A stretch of 61,809 nucleotides of DNA from Stramonita haemastoma (Eukaryota > Mollusca > Gastropoda > Neogastropoda > Muricidae): the NCBI GenBank assembly GCA_030674155.1, contig CM060320.1, positions 8,100,984-8,162,792 of the forward strand, written 5' to 3'. This document shows positions 11,149-21,830 of this stretch, piece after piece. The position numbers were made by a program, and so were the translations under genes. A model generated the notes under the pieces. The model searched no databases, had not been told where the DNA came from, and saw nothing but the letters and a program-made list of their open reading frames with translations. Every line of letters begins with the position of its first letter. Position 1 is the first letter of the stretch.

Positions 11149-12361
11149 TAGTGAAGAAAGGCATGTAAAGCACCAATTGAAGAAGGAAGAACAAAGAAAA
11201 CTAGAAATTTTTCAGTGTTGGATTTTTTGGGTTTTTTTTTCTTTGCTTCCTTGTTTTACTGAAGTAAATGTCAGTTAAAAAACAAATAAAAATTTATTCT
11301 AACCTATACTATTTGCAAAAACTGGTTTGTTGTTGGCAGATCTGTGTACTGATCTTTCCATGTGAAGACCATTACAGATCTTACAGCAACGCACCATTGT
11401 TCTTAGAAAATGTCTATAGTCAAGAGAATGAAGTGGTGTATATCTTCCTTGGGTTGGGTTTATTTTTTTTGGCCAATGAAGAAAGACATGTGAAGCACCC
11501 ATTAGTGGAAGTAAAAAGAAGAAAAAAAGATGGTGCTCCATGATCTGCATGCGACTGAGGCCACCATTTTTTTTCTTTTTTAGTTTTAGATGTGTGGGTA
11601 TGTGCTAGTGTGAGACATTCTTGCAAAAATATAGTGAACATAACTGAATATTTTCTGCAATGTTGTTAAAATGTTTTTTTTTTGTGTGCATAGATTGTTC
11701 CACAATGTGTAAGTTTTTTTTTGGTAATGTTTTTCTTTGCTTCAGGAGTTAATTGGAGCAAATATTAATTGAAAAATGTGATACAAACTTGTAATATCCT
11801 ATGCTATTTGTAATTCAATTGTGCTAAGTTCGTGTTGCTGTCAGATCTGTGTACTGATCTTCTACATGAAGAGCATTGCAGATTTTACAGTGACACATCA
11901 ACATTGAGAAAAACGTGTAATGTCATTTTGTTTATCTATTTTATTTTGAGGATAATGGAATAAGCGCTCATGTGGGTTTTTTTTTTACATCCAGTCCCCG
12001 TGTCAGCTCATATGTGTGCATCTACCTTAACCTAAGAATTTGTGATGTTGGTTTCCCTTATTTTTTTTTTGTAAAATCAAAATTATAAAAGAAAAGGAAA
12101 GAAAGCCCTTTGATCTTAGTTTTGAAAATCTATTTAATGCCCTTTTAAGTACTTGATTTTGACAGGACTGCTTTTGTTGTTTTAAATGCTTTTTCTGTAA
12201 GGCTTCAACTATGTGTTAGTGTGCATATGTTTGAAACGGTTTACATTTTTTTTTATTGAAATCATTGTAATCAACTAATAAAACTATCAGATGCTCCAGA
12301 CTATAGGTAAAGTAGGAGTTGGAAGATCATGGATCATGTTGAAGAAAAAGGGAAAAAAAAA

Positions 12362-12373
12362 GGGGGGGGGGGG
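12362..12373. repeat. Poly-G run in last array unit
   Basis: A run of 12 G precedes ACAGTAATGAAGAAAGACATG. It marks the last recognisable unit of the array; homology fades by about 12430. Confidence 0.85.
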
Positions 12374-12429
12374 ACAGTAATGAAGAAAGACATGTGCAGT
12401 ACCCATTTGTAAAAGTTTTTTTAAATAAT

Positions 12430-13140
12430 AATGATGCTGCATGAATATTGCTAGTTTTGGGGGTGTGGCTGCATACTGTGCTTTAAGTATGCTTGTGGGG
12501 AAATACATTGAACAAAATTGATTTGTGTTTTATACAACCTCAATTTTGATATTTAAAAAAAAGAGAAAAAAATTGGTATAAACTATACATCATGTTTCAG
12601 ATGTGATTTATTGAGACTGAAAATGTTGCACTGTTACATACTGTGTGTGCATGTAGAAAGAGAGTGTGAATTGAAGATAGGAAGACTTAAAAAAAAAAAA
12701 GTTATTGTTAATGCTAATGAAAGCCTGTGAGTAATTCAAACAAGCCTTTGCATACTTTGCAAATTTAATAATTGTGCAAAGGAGAAAACCAAATAGTTGC
12801 CGTGATGATGTGACTTGATATTTTTTCTTTTATCCAATTTAACAAATTTTATCATGAATATTGTTCTTTATATTAGTGATGGGATTATTAGTATTACAAT
12901 TGTTACTGTTGTGGTTGATAGTCTAGTTGACTATGAGCTTTTTTATATATAAAATTATTATGCTGGGGTTCTTAGTTGCTTGTAAAGCTGTTTTTGTACC
13001 CCCCTTTATTTTTCATTGTTGTTATTGCTTTTGGTGGTGATGAGTGATTATCATATTATTGTAAAATTATCATCATAATCATTGATTAATTAGCTTGACA
13101 TTTTGGTTGGTTTGGTTGTTATGGAATGGATATAATTTTT
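12430..13140. other. AT-rich stretch without recognised features
   Basis: AT-rich sequence with short A and T runs. No open frame, tRNA-like promoter or tandem structure could be recognised on either strand. Confidence 0.5.
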
Positions 13141-13319
13141 TGTGTTTTACTCCTGCTATTTCTCTTTTTTTTTTGTTTGTTTTTCTTTTTTTTATATGAA
13201 GTGTGAACGTTAAAGAAGGAATGATATTGTAACCTGATATAGCTTTGTCTGACATTTTATGTTTTAAATGTTTGTTTGTTTATACACTCAGTACGTGTAT
13301 GTGCGCGTGAGCACGCATG

Positions 13320-13337
13320 TGTGTGTGCGTGTGTTTG

Positions 13338-13385
<48 letters not shown>

Positions 13386-13520
13386 TTGCGTGCGTGGTGT
13401 GTGTGTGTGTGTGTGTGTGTGTTTGAATGAGTCTTGCAGTGCGTTATTATTGTTATTCTTCTTGTTGTTGTTGTTGTTATTATTATTGTTGTTGTTGTTA
13501 ATATCAGTATTATTATAATA
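13320..13520. repeat. (GTGC)n, (GT)n and (GTT/ATT)n compound microsatellite
   Basis: GTGC tetranucleotides (about 13338-13395) run into GT (to 13422). After 20 bases they are followed by degenerate GTT/ATT trinucleotides (13446-13520). Confidence 0.9.
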
Positions 13521-14078
13521 TATTTTTAGTGCCTTTTGGGTCTTTCTTATGGCACGTCGTAATAATGTTGTAGTTAAATATTTTTGGGCTTTTTTGTTCT
13601 TGTATTTTGCTTGTTTCCTCGTTTTTTTTTTTTACTTCTGGGTTTTTTTTGTTTTTTTTTACTTCTGTTTTTTTTTTATCCCTAAATATATTGATGAAAA
13701 AAAAAGTATTGCATACTCAATGCATCATCTGGAAATAAGATTTTTTACTTGAGTTGACAGTGTGAAGGGTTTTTGTGTGTGGTGTTGTTAGTAATTTTAC
13801 AGGAACATAATTTTATCAGTGTTAAGATTTTTGAATATTTAAAAAAAAATGTTTTGCTCCTGCTTTTTTCCCTTTTTTTTATTTTGTTTTTGTTTGTTTG
13901 TTTTTTCTAGTTTTTTAATATGAAGTGTGAACGTTAAAGAATGAATGATATTGTAACTTGATATAGCTTTGTCTGACATTTTATGATGTTTTTTTGTTTA
14001 TTTAAACACCAGTGCGTGTATGTGCGCTTAGGTGCGCCACACATGCGTGTGTGTGCGTATGTATATACGTATAAAATA

Positions 14079-14103
14079 TGTGTGTGTGTGTGTGTGTTGT
14101 GTG

Positions 14104-14161
<58 letters not shown>

Positions 14162-14274
14162 TCACAGTGCGTTATTATTATTGTTGTTGTGGTTGTGGTT
14201 GTTGTTGTTGTTGTTGGTTGTTGTTGTTGTTGTTGCTTCTTCTTCTTCTCCTTCTTCTTCTTCTTCTTCTTCTT

Positions 14275-14304
<30 letters not shown>
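14079..14304. repeat. (GT)n, (GTT)n and (CTT)n compound microsatellite
   Basis: GT (14079-14161) is followed by GTT-rich sequence (14171-14235) and then CTT units (14236-14304). The long frames across it are runs of C/V, L and S residues and are not genes. It occupies the position of the 13320-13520 tract in the duplicated partner. Confidence 0.95.
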
Positions 14305-14305
<1 letters not shown>

Positions 14306-14649
14306 GTATTAGTATTAGTATAAATTTTTTAGTTCCTTTTGGGTCTCTTTTCGTTTGGCATGTCGTAATAATATTGTAGTTAGATATTTTGGGGCTTTCT
14401 TTTGTATTTTGCTTGTTTGCTTGCTGTTTTATTTTCTTCTCTTGTTTTTTTTTTTATCTCTAGATAAATGTCTTGATGAAAAAAAGATTACTGCATACTC
14501 AATGCATCATCTGGAAATAAGATTTTTTTTTTTACTGGAGTTGACAGTTTGAAGGGTTTTTGTGTATGTAGGGGGTGGATGGTGTTGGTAATTTTACAGG
14601 AACATAATTTTATCAGTGTTAAGTTTTTGAATTAAAAAAAAAAAAGAGA

Positions 14650-15018
14650 GTGTGTGTGTTGTGTGTGTGTGTGTGTGTTGTGTTTTGTGTGTGTGTGGTG
14701 TGTGTGTGTGTGTGTGGGAATGCTTGTTGAGATCCTTAAGTATGCTATAAAAAATTATGATTATTCTCGATGTTTGTGTTCGTTTTTTGTGCATTTAAAA
14801 AATGTGTGAAATTATACTTCTGTGGCAACTAGATAGTATTTTGGCTTCAAGTTTTTGTTATTTTTTTTAATGTTGTGTATATTTTTGGATACAGTGCCTA
14901 GCTGTGTACTGCCAATACATAAGTCAAAGTTTTTCATTCATTGGTGCAATATTGATGTAAGCTGTAAGTTATATCTTTGCATTGGGTGATTTTAAGTAAT
15001 AAAAAAATGTGTTGTCAT

Positions 15019-15097
<79 letters not shown>

Positions 15098-15418
15098 TTG
15101 TTGAGATCCTTAAGTATGCTTTTAAACATTATGATTATCCTCGAGTCTGTGTACGAAGTCTTTTTGTACATTAAAAAAAAAAAGTGTGAAATTATACTTC
15201 TGTGGCAACTAGAAAGTATGTTGGCTTCCAAGTTTTTGTATTTTTTAATGTGTATAATTTTGCTTATAGTGCCTAGCTGTGTACTGCCAAACATGTCAAA
15301 GTTATCATTCATTGGTGCAATATTGATGTAAGTTATATCTTTGCATCGGATAATTTATCAAAGTAATAAAAAAAAAAAGTGTTATAAAAGTGTGTGTTGT
15401 GTGTGTGTGTGTGTGTGG

Positions 15419-15450
<32 letters not shown>
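14650..15450. repeat. Tandem segmental duplication with GT tracts at each boundary
   Basis: Two copies of a roughly 290-bp block (14715-15007 and 15092-15370) start with GAATGCTTGTTGAGATCCTT and contain ATTATACTTCTGTGGCAACT and CATTCATTGGTGCAATATTG. A GT tract precedes each copy (14650-14717 and 15021-15092), and a third GT tract (15391-15451) follows the second. The third tract suggests that the amplification used the GT tracts as junctions. Confidence 0.92.
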
Positions 15451-15452
<2 letters not shown>

Positions 15453-15479
15453 TCAGCTTGCCTTTCTATTTGCTTCAAA

Positions 15480-15496
15480 TCTCTCTCTCTCTCTCT

Positions 15497-15578
<82 letters not shown>

Positions 15579-15645
15579 CTCTCTTTCTCTCTACTGTCTG
15601 TCTGTCTCTGTCTCTGTCTCTGTCTGTCTGTCTCTCTCTCTCTCT
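15480..15645. repeat. (CT)n/(CTGT)n pyrimidine tract
   Basis: CT dinucleotides with CTTTTC and CTGT interruptions. The plus strand is nearly all pyrimidine. Confidence 0.95.
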
Positions 15646-15649
15646 GCCT

Positions 15650-16250
15650 TGCCTTGTCTTACCTTTGCCTTGCCTTTCATAAAAGTGCATACAAGCAAAT
15701 ACAGACTGTTCTTGGTTGCAATGTCAAGTTAATCAGTGCAGTTTGTTGACCGGAACATAAAAACTAAACTTAAAGAAGTTACGGGGTGACCCATTAGCAA
15801 AACCGAAAACGGTTTCTTGCCACGATTCAAATTCAAATTCATTTCCTGTCACCCTTAAGGGATATAAAGGATTCTAAATAGTATCACGGAACAAAATCAC
15901 AACTGAACAATATACAGGGACGGTATAAGTAAGATAATTATATGAACAATTACTTAAAAAAAACGTAACCTTGTTGGGTTGTCAGTGTGGCGGAGTGGGG
16001 GTGAACCTGTGCAGAATGTAGTGCCATGTGTGAGGGGAGGAGTGCTGAGAACAATGCAGAGAGCTGACAGACAGACAGACAGACACAGTTGTAGACATGA
16101 CGCCTGCTGACACCTGAGGTCAACGAACGCGCTAGGGGTAGCATACAGAGCAGGGCCTGGGCTAGTTTTCGGTGGGAGTGTGTGTGTCTTTTTTATTATT
16201 AGTATTATTTTTTTTTTTTTTATATTCTGTTGTCTTTGCCTTTCGTATCC
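15650..16250. other. Stretch without a gene; short GACA tract inside
   Basis: Apparently unique sequence with one short GACA tract (16067-16085) and a T run (16208-16221). A 190-residue open frame on the minus strand across 15954-16523 passes mainly through GT/CA repeats and SINE sequence, so I do not call it a gene. Confidence 0.5.
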
Positions 16251-16257
16251 ACAGAGA

Positions 16258-16440
16258 TACATGAACACACACATATATACACACTCAAACGCGGCGCGCG
16301 CGCACGCACGCATGCACGCATGCACTCTCACACACATACACACACATGATCGCACGCTTGCACACACACACGTACCATTGGGAAATAAAACTTTGACTTT
16401 GACTTTGACTTTAAACACACACACACACACACACCACACA

Positions 16441-16471
<31 letters not shown>

Positions 16472-16481
16472 CACCACACAC
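16258..16481. repeat. (CA)n with CGCA variants and a TTTGAC hexamer repeat
   Basis: CA and CGCA units (16268-16376) are separated by a short spacer from about four CTTTGA-type hexamers (16391-16413), which are followed by CA (16414-16481). The hexamer block resembles the CTTTAA tail of the SINE at 35089-35387 and may be the relic 3' end of such an element. Confidence 0.85.
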
Positions 16482-16680
16482 GAAGTCCCGTGTGCGAAAG
16501 CACCCGGTACATTTTGCGCACACACGTTACGTTACGACCCGTTCCGCCTTTCGCAAGAGTAGGGCATTGTGTACCGGTGGGAACAGATGAAGCAGTTTAC
16601 AAAATCGCATGTACACGGGAACTGGATGTTTAAAAGCGCAAGAGTGCTTATTCCGTTATCTCGAAATAAACGGTTTGAAT
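16482..16680 (+). mobile_element. SINE family A fragment, 5' truncated
   Basis: Starts within the central domain (GTCCCGTGTGCGAAAGCAC), then GTTCCGCCTTTCGCAAGAGT, GTACCGGTGGGAACAGATGA and ACACGGGAACTGGATGT, and ends in TATCTCGAAATAAACG. The tRNA-like head is absent. The body is more diverged than that of the copies at 5511-5862 and 53178-53525. Confidence 0.85.
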
Positions 16681-16709
16681 ACCACAACACACACACACAC
16701 CACCACACA

Positions 16710-16809
16710 NNNNNNNNNNNNNNNNNNNNNNNNNNNNNNNNNNNNNNNNNNNNNNNNNNNNNNNNNNNNNNNNNNNNNNNNNNNNNNNNNNNNNNNNNNN
16801 NNNNNNNNN
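16710..16809. other. Assembly gap of exactly 100 N
   Basis: One hundred consecutive N residues, a conventional placeholder for a scaffold join of unknown length. It begins directly after a CA tract, so the contig probably broke in a microsatellite. Order and distance across it should not be trusted. Confidence 0.98.
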
Positions 16810-17400
16810 GTGTAATATTGCAAACAAGATTTCTTGATTTGTTTGTGTGAATGTTTTTTCACACTTTATTGCAAACGTGATTTCTTTGTTTGTTTTGTTG
16901 TACATTTTGTGTGTTTCGTTTTTTCAAAAGGGATCTAATATCGTAAACAAGATTCCCCCTTTTTTTGGCTTGAGGTGTATATGCTTGTTCTTGTTTTGTT
17001 CTGACTGTCACAATATTGGGATCCAGATTTCTTTCTGTCTCTGGTGCATTTGTATGTTTTATTTTTAGACTGTCTTCTGTAATATCATAAACAAGATTTC
17101 TTAGTTGGAGACTTGCTCAATATCATTGATAGAAACCTGTTTCTTTATTTCTTTTTTTATTGCGTGGCAATCTTTTTTTGTTTGCACTGCTTTTTGCGAC
17201 TTACACAGTAGTGTAAGCAAATACACATATTTTCCGTCGTTTTTCTTTACTGTCCTGTCATTTTTCACGTGTTGATGCACAGTGGATAATTAGTTTAAGC
17301 CGCTGATTCTTCGTACAAAATCATCGTCATTTCTTTCTTTGGCTATTTGCTGTTGTGGCTGCTCCCCTTTTGTTTACCAGCTTGTTCCTTTGCTTTTTTT
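16810..17400. other. T-rich stretch with recurrent short motif
   Basis: The motif AATAT(T/C)(G/A)(T/C)AAACAAGAT recurs with variation near 16814, 16937 and 17080, spaced about 125-145 bases. This hints at a short diverged tandem repeat. No gene is seen. Confidence 0.4.
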
Positions 17401-17404
17401 TTTA

Positions 17405-17555
17405 CTCTCTGTCTTTCTGTCAGTCTGTCTGTCCTTCTATCTGTCTGTCTATCTGTTTATCTCTGTTTTGTCTCTGTCTCTGTCTGTCTCCCTGTCTCTG
17501 TCTGTATATCTGTCTCTCTGTGTCTGTCTGTCTCTCTCGCTCTCTCGCCTTTTCT
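17405..17555. repeat. (CTGT)n/(CTAT)n pyrimidine microsatellite
   Basis: CTGT, CTAT and CTCT units. Open frames of over 90 codons in all three plus frames come from this composition. Confidence 0.9.
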
Positions 17556-17929
17556 TTCGTTTTCGCTATTTTCTGTGTTACGTTCTTTCGTTCTTTTTCC
17601 CTCATCTTTCTGTTTTTGTGCATCAATCTGATTTTTTTCAAGATTTATTTATTTATATTATTTCTGCTTTCGTTCTTTCTTCTTTTTTTTAACTATGTAT
17701 TTTATGTTTTAATCTGATATCTTTAAAGTTTTCTTTTTTTTATTTCTTTCAAGTTCTTTTCTGTGTTGATTACTTTGCTATTTGTCTTTGTCTCCCTGTG
17801 TTGCTTTCCTCTTTTTTATGTTTTTAATTCTACGTTTTCTACTTTGGGTTATCTTTCTGTCCGCATCCTTCTTTGCTTTTTTTCTTTGTTCCTCCCTTTT
17901 TCTTCTTTCTTCATTAGTTTTTTTCTGTC

Positions 17930-18028
17930 TTTGTTTTTCTGTCTTTGTTTTTCTGTCTTTGTTTTTCTTTCTGTCTTTCTTTCTGTTCTATTTTTTTTCT
18001 TTCTTTCTTTCCTTCTTTCTTTTTTTTT

Positions 18029-18065
<37 letters not shown>

Positions 18066-18096
18066 TTTCTTTTCTTTCTTTCTTTCCTTCTTTTTT

Positions 18097-18132
<36 letters not shown>
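17930..18132. repeat. (TTTC)n microsatellite
   Basis: TTTC tetranucleotides preceded by CTTTGTTTTTCTGT units. The overlapping frames rich in F, S and L on the plus strand and K, R and E on the minus strand are repeat translations. Confidence 0.95.
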
Positions 18133-18153
18133 ATCTGTCTCCTTTCGTCTATG

Positions 18154-18310
18154 ACTATTTTTCTTTTTACATTAAACATATTTTTCTTTCTCTTTCTTGA
18201 TGACATAATACTGCTCTCTCCCTTGTCACCTGAGCAAAGACATGAAATAAGAAGACAACGGAACACAGATTGCTTGTCTTGGGTATGTAGGCAAGCTGCT
18301 CTTTATTTGG
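18154..18310. repeat. Dispersed repeat X, copy 1
   Basis: Contains CTTTTTACATTAAACATA and ACATAATACTGCTCTCTCCC, followed by CACCTGAGCAAAGACA. The first 85 bases recur almost unchanged at 19150-19236, and the later part recurs in diverged form near 20470-20590. The function is unknown. Confidence 0.8.
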
Positions 18311-18424
18311 TTCCAGTTTTGTTTTTGGTGGGGTGCATATAGCAATAACAATAGGCTAGCAGAAATGAGGAGAAAGAGGAGTGGAGGAAAGGAGTGGGGA
18401 CAGAATTATTGCCAGGGAGAATGA

Positions 18425-18505
18425 AGGGTGGGCAGGAGGGGTGGCCTGGTGTGTGTGTGTGGGGCGGGGGGGCCGGTTTGGAGGTGGGAGTTGGGGGGGC
18501 ATTAT
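18425..18505. other. G-rich block, quadruplex-capable
   Basis: Several runs of three or more G on the plus strand (GGGTGGGC, AGGAGGGG, GGGGCGGGGGGGCC, GGTGGGAG, GGGGGGGC) occur within about 80 bases. This meets the usual spacing for an intramolecular G-quadruplex. Confidence 0.5.
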
Positions 18506-18534
18506 TTTTTTTCATTCCTAACTAAACCTCCGAA

Positions 18535-18882
18535 GTTCACCAACTGCATATGCTATATTTTTACCCACCATGAAGGTAGCCGCATTCCGACTTCAAAAAT
18601 GTATGCTGCTCGGAATGTTTCTGTTTCCGTAACCCACCGAAAGCAGAATTGAAAGCAAAATTGAAGTATAAGATCTTATTCGTGCAAATTTGATCTTCTA
18701 CGTTTGTGTATACACGAAGGAAATTAAGGCACTGGCAGGGTCTGCACTTGAATATGGCCTGGAGGACCGTAAAACTCCTCACCCTTAATTCACCAGACGC
18801 TGCCAGAATTCGAACTCACGACTTCATAGACCCAAGGAATTGAAGTTGAACGGTCTTAACCACTCCGTTATGGAGTCTGTCA
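18535..18882 (-). mobile_element. tRNA-derived SINE, family D, full length
   Basis: On the minus strand, a head with GGAGTGGTTAAGACC (near 18870) and a box-B-like GAGTTCGAATTC (near 18800) is followed by GTGCAGACCCTGCCAGTGCC. The element ends in the 3' tail GTCGGAATGCGGCTACCTTC plus ATGGTGGGTAAA. I remember this tail and the GCAGACCCTGC.AGTGCC module from many molluscan SINEs. The same tail ends the family C elements. Confidence 0.8.
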
Positions 18883-19029
18883 AAATAGCATTCTAAAAAT
18901 ATCTGGGGGCTTTTTTTTATTGTGAGGCTTTCACATACTGCTTGTCGTATTGAGGTCTGTAAGAGGGGTGGGATGGGGTGAGGATTGTTTACATGGCTTG
19001 TTTCATTTGTTGTTCCTCAATATTGCTTT

Positions 19030-19471
19030 TGTCCACTTACGCACGCACGCACACATACACCCACGCACGCACACATGCATGCACTCTCGCACACACGCAC
19101 ACACACACATGCACACACACGTACGCACACACGCACACACCCAAACACTTTTTTTTCTTTTTACATTAAACATATTTTTCTTTCTCTTTCTTGATGACAT
19201 AATACTGCTCTCTCCCCTGTCACCTGAGCAAAGACACATACACATACACACAAAGACACACACATACACTTATGCGCACTCACACACTATAACACCCACA
19301 TACACAAACATGTACACAGATATACACGCATGCTCACACACACGCGCGCACGCACGCACAAACGCATGCACACAAACACGCATGCACGCACGCACCCCCC
19401 CCCCACTCACAACACACACGCACACACACACAAACACACAAACACACAAACACACAAACACACAAAAACAC

Positions 19472-19550
<79 letters not shown>

Positions 19551-19568
19551 CACACAACACACACACAC
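19030..19568. repeat. (CA)n/(CGCA)n microsatellite block containing a second copy of repeat X
   Basis: CA and CGCA units run from 19040 to 19568 and are purest at 19472-19568. They are interrupted at 19150-19236 by a near-identical copy of the sequence at 18154-18241, so repeat X was copied into the CA tract about 1 kb from its source. Long frames here are TH/VC repeat translations. Confidence 0.9.
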
Positions 19569-20465
19569 GTTCTTGTGATGCCTCTAACGTGAAATAGGCC
19601 CAATCTTTCATGCCTGTTCTCTGTCGAGTGCACTGCGGTTAACTACAGGTTAGAAGTAATTCCGTATTTTCTTGCTTATTTATTTATTAGTTATTTAGAT
19701 ATTTGTGTGTGTGTTTATACATTATTTTTGCAAATACTTATATTTGTTTACTTGCTTTAGTTTGTTTGATTTAGTTGTTTATTCATCAGTTACTTTTTTA
19801 TTTATATAATCCTTTCACTTTTTGTTTTTCTGCTCTATCCATTCATTTGTTCTTCTTCCAATCATCTATGTGAGCTTTTTATGTACATATGTTATCATGT
19901 CGTCTTTTGACTATTTTGTTTATAATCTGGGATTCCCCCCCCCCCCCCCCCCCCTTATACATGTCTTTTGAACTTTCTTTCTTTCACTGCGTCTTTCTTT
20001 TTTCTCTCTGTCTTTCTTCTTCCATATCTTTCCTGTTGTCTGTCGCTTCCTTTTTATGGTTTGTATCTTATGGTTTTTCCATTTTAATTTTAAGTCTGTT
20101 TTTCTATCGTTCATTCGTTCTTTCTCTATTTTCTTTTTTTGTTTCTATTTATCTCTTTTGTTTTCTTTTTCTTATTGTTTTTGCTTCTTTCCTTCTTTAT
20201 TCCTTTCTGGGTTTTTTCTTTCTTTTTCTTTACTTCTTTATGTCTGTCTTTCTTTCTCTCTATCTTAATTTCTGTATATACTATTTATCATCGTTCTCCC
20301 TTTATTTCCTTTTCTTTTTCCTTTCCTTCTATCTTTTTTACTCTTATAAATCTCCTTTCTTCCTTTCTTTTGTTATTGTATTTCACTTTCCTTCTTTGTT
20401 TGTTTTTCTCCTATGCTCTGTTCTATATCTCCATCTTTTATTTTGTCTCAGTGTGTAAGTTTTTC
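19569..20465. other. T- and TTTC-rich degenerate stretch with a C run
   Basis: Degenerate T-rich sequence with a run of 20 C at 19935-19954. Open frames of up to 189 codons on the plus strand are rich in F, L and S and simply reflect the pyrimidine composition. Confidence 0.7.
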
Positions 20466-20879
20466 TTCTTCTGCTTTCCTCCGAAAATAATTATGTTCTC
20501 TCACCCGCCACCTAAGTGATGCTTTGGAATAACAAGAACAGGAGGTACACAGATTTATTGTCTGTCTGGTGTATAGAAGCAGGTTTGGGATTCGTTTTGT
20601 TTTGTTTCGGTTTTGTTTTGGTTTTGGTTTGTTTGACTTTTGTTTTGTATTGTTTTCATGTTCTCTAAACCATCAGCATACAATAACCAGACACAAGAAG
20701 AACCAGAGATCTATTGACTTTGGGATGCCAGTTTTCTGTTGTGTTTTTTGTTGTTGTTGTTGTTGTTCTGTTTTGTTTTAACCTTGTTTTGATGTGAATA
20801 TAGACATGAAAAGAAGCTTTAAGAAGTGCTGGAAAAATTAAAAACATAAGCTGGGAACGGAGGCAGGCTAATTAGCTAG

Positions 20880-21292
20880 GACATTTTGTTTTTGCTCCTC
20901 GGCCAGAATACCAAGGTTATCAGATTTTGCGTGTACGGTCCTTTACCCACCATTATCATGGTAGCTGCATTCCGACCGGGGATGATGCCTAAACATGACA
21001 CAAGTGTGCATGCTTTTATTTATAGTTTGGACATACGTTCCTAATGGCACGAAATGGCCTAATCTTACAAAATGCAGAACAGGTTGTTAACATGTGCAGA
21101 AGATGTTCTTCCCGCATCCGCACATGGGACCTCGGTTTATAGTATTCTCTAAAAGACTTTTGGCGGAATAGACTCAGTACTAATGTTAATTTCATGGGAA
21201 AAGTCCTTTTGAACGGGTAAAATCGGTGGCGGCTTGAACCCGCGCCGACAGAGCACGAGCACGACACTCTAACCACCAGACTAACCTGCACC
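20880..21292 (-). mobile_element. SINE family C, full length
   Basis: The minus-strand head GGTTAGTCTGGTGGTTAGAG (near 21285) is followed by box B GGGTTCAAGCCGCC (near 21235). The body has ACTATAAACCGAGGTCCCAT, then GTTCTGCATTTTGTAAGA, then the tail GTCGGAATGCAGCTACCATG. It therefore joins the central domain of family A to the tail of family D. Confidence 0.8.
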
Positions 21293-21655
21293 CTGGTGAA
21301 GAGAATAAAGGGTAAACGAGGGTAAGGGCAGAATGGGGATGGGGCAGGCCTAGTATAGGAGCCAATGCAGACATAAAACTCCGGGGAACTTTTTTATTGG
21401 GAGGGTTCCAATATACTTACTGTCCGGTTAAGGGCACTGCAGAGGTTGTTTACACCGCTCGTTTTGTTGTTCTTGTTCACATTATTGCCCTGGTCCATTC
21501 TCGCGCCGATGCGTGTGCTCTAGCAAGCAGACGCATGACTCAGTGTATTCATTCATGCACGCATACATACACGTATATAGGCTAAATTATGTGCAGGCGT
21601 ATGTATATAAAGCACAGAGACATAGAGACACGCAGACAGACTTAGAAAGACACAG

Positions 21656-21830
21656 ACGCGCGCGCGCGCGCACACACACACAACACACACACACACAAAC
21701 ACACACACACACCGCACACACATACACACACGCATACACACACATGCACGCACGCACGCACACACACATACACACACTTGTGCACACACAAACACACACA
21801 CGCACACACGCACGCACGCACGCACACACA
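21656..21830. repeat. (CG)n/(CA)n microsatellite
   Basis: Alternating purine-pyrimidine CG (21656-21670) passes into CA and CGCA units. It is a candidate Z-DNA tract and lies immediately upstream of a truncated SINE. Confidence 0.95.

Larger units (their letters stand above)
3830..12430. repeat. Tandem array of diverged 1.5-2.9 kb units (higher-order structure)
   Basis: Several landmarks recur in the same order along 8.6 kb. Landmark B (T-G-C-T-C-C-A-T-G-A followed by TTTTGCTTTTGTAC) occurs near 3905, 6822, 8955, 10478 and 12430. A degenerate ATCCAGTCCCCAA motif occurs near 4190, 7085, 9240 and 10745. Landmark A (GCCAATGAAGAAAGACATG) occurs at 6178, 8060, 9463 and 11472. The motif CAGATCTGTGTACTGA occurs near 5243, 8366, 9843, 11338 and 11841. 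Landmarks A and B are themselves similar (AATGAAG...AAG..ATGTG.AGCACCC), so each unit appears to be a dimer of related halves. The units carry SINE 3'-end remnants. Nothing indicates coding function. Confidence 0.75.
13141..14640. repeat. Tandem segmental duplication, two units of about 0.7-0.8 kb
   Basis: Unit 1 (13141-13846) and unit 2 (13847-14640) share collinear blocks: ATGAAGTGTGAACGTTAAAG at 13195 and 13919, then GATATAGCTTTGTCTGACAT, then GT-rich microsatellites, then TCGTAATAAT (13557 and 14363), then ACTCAATGCATCATCTGGAA. The units differ mainly in microsatellite content. Unit 1 has (GTGC)n and short GTT/ATT tracts, whereas unit 2 has long GT, GTT and CTT tracts. Confidence 0.9.

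Noticed and set aside
17339..20519. Multi-pass membrane protein suggested by long F/L/S-rich frames
   Set aside because: All three frames give the same composition, because the DNA is TTTC/T-rich. No conserved residue pattern is present.
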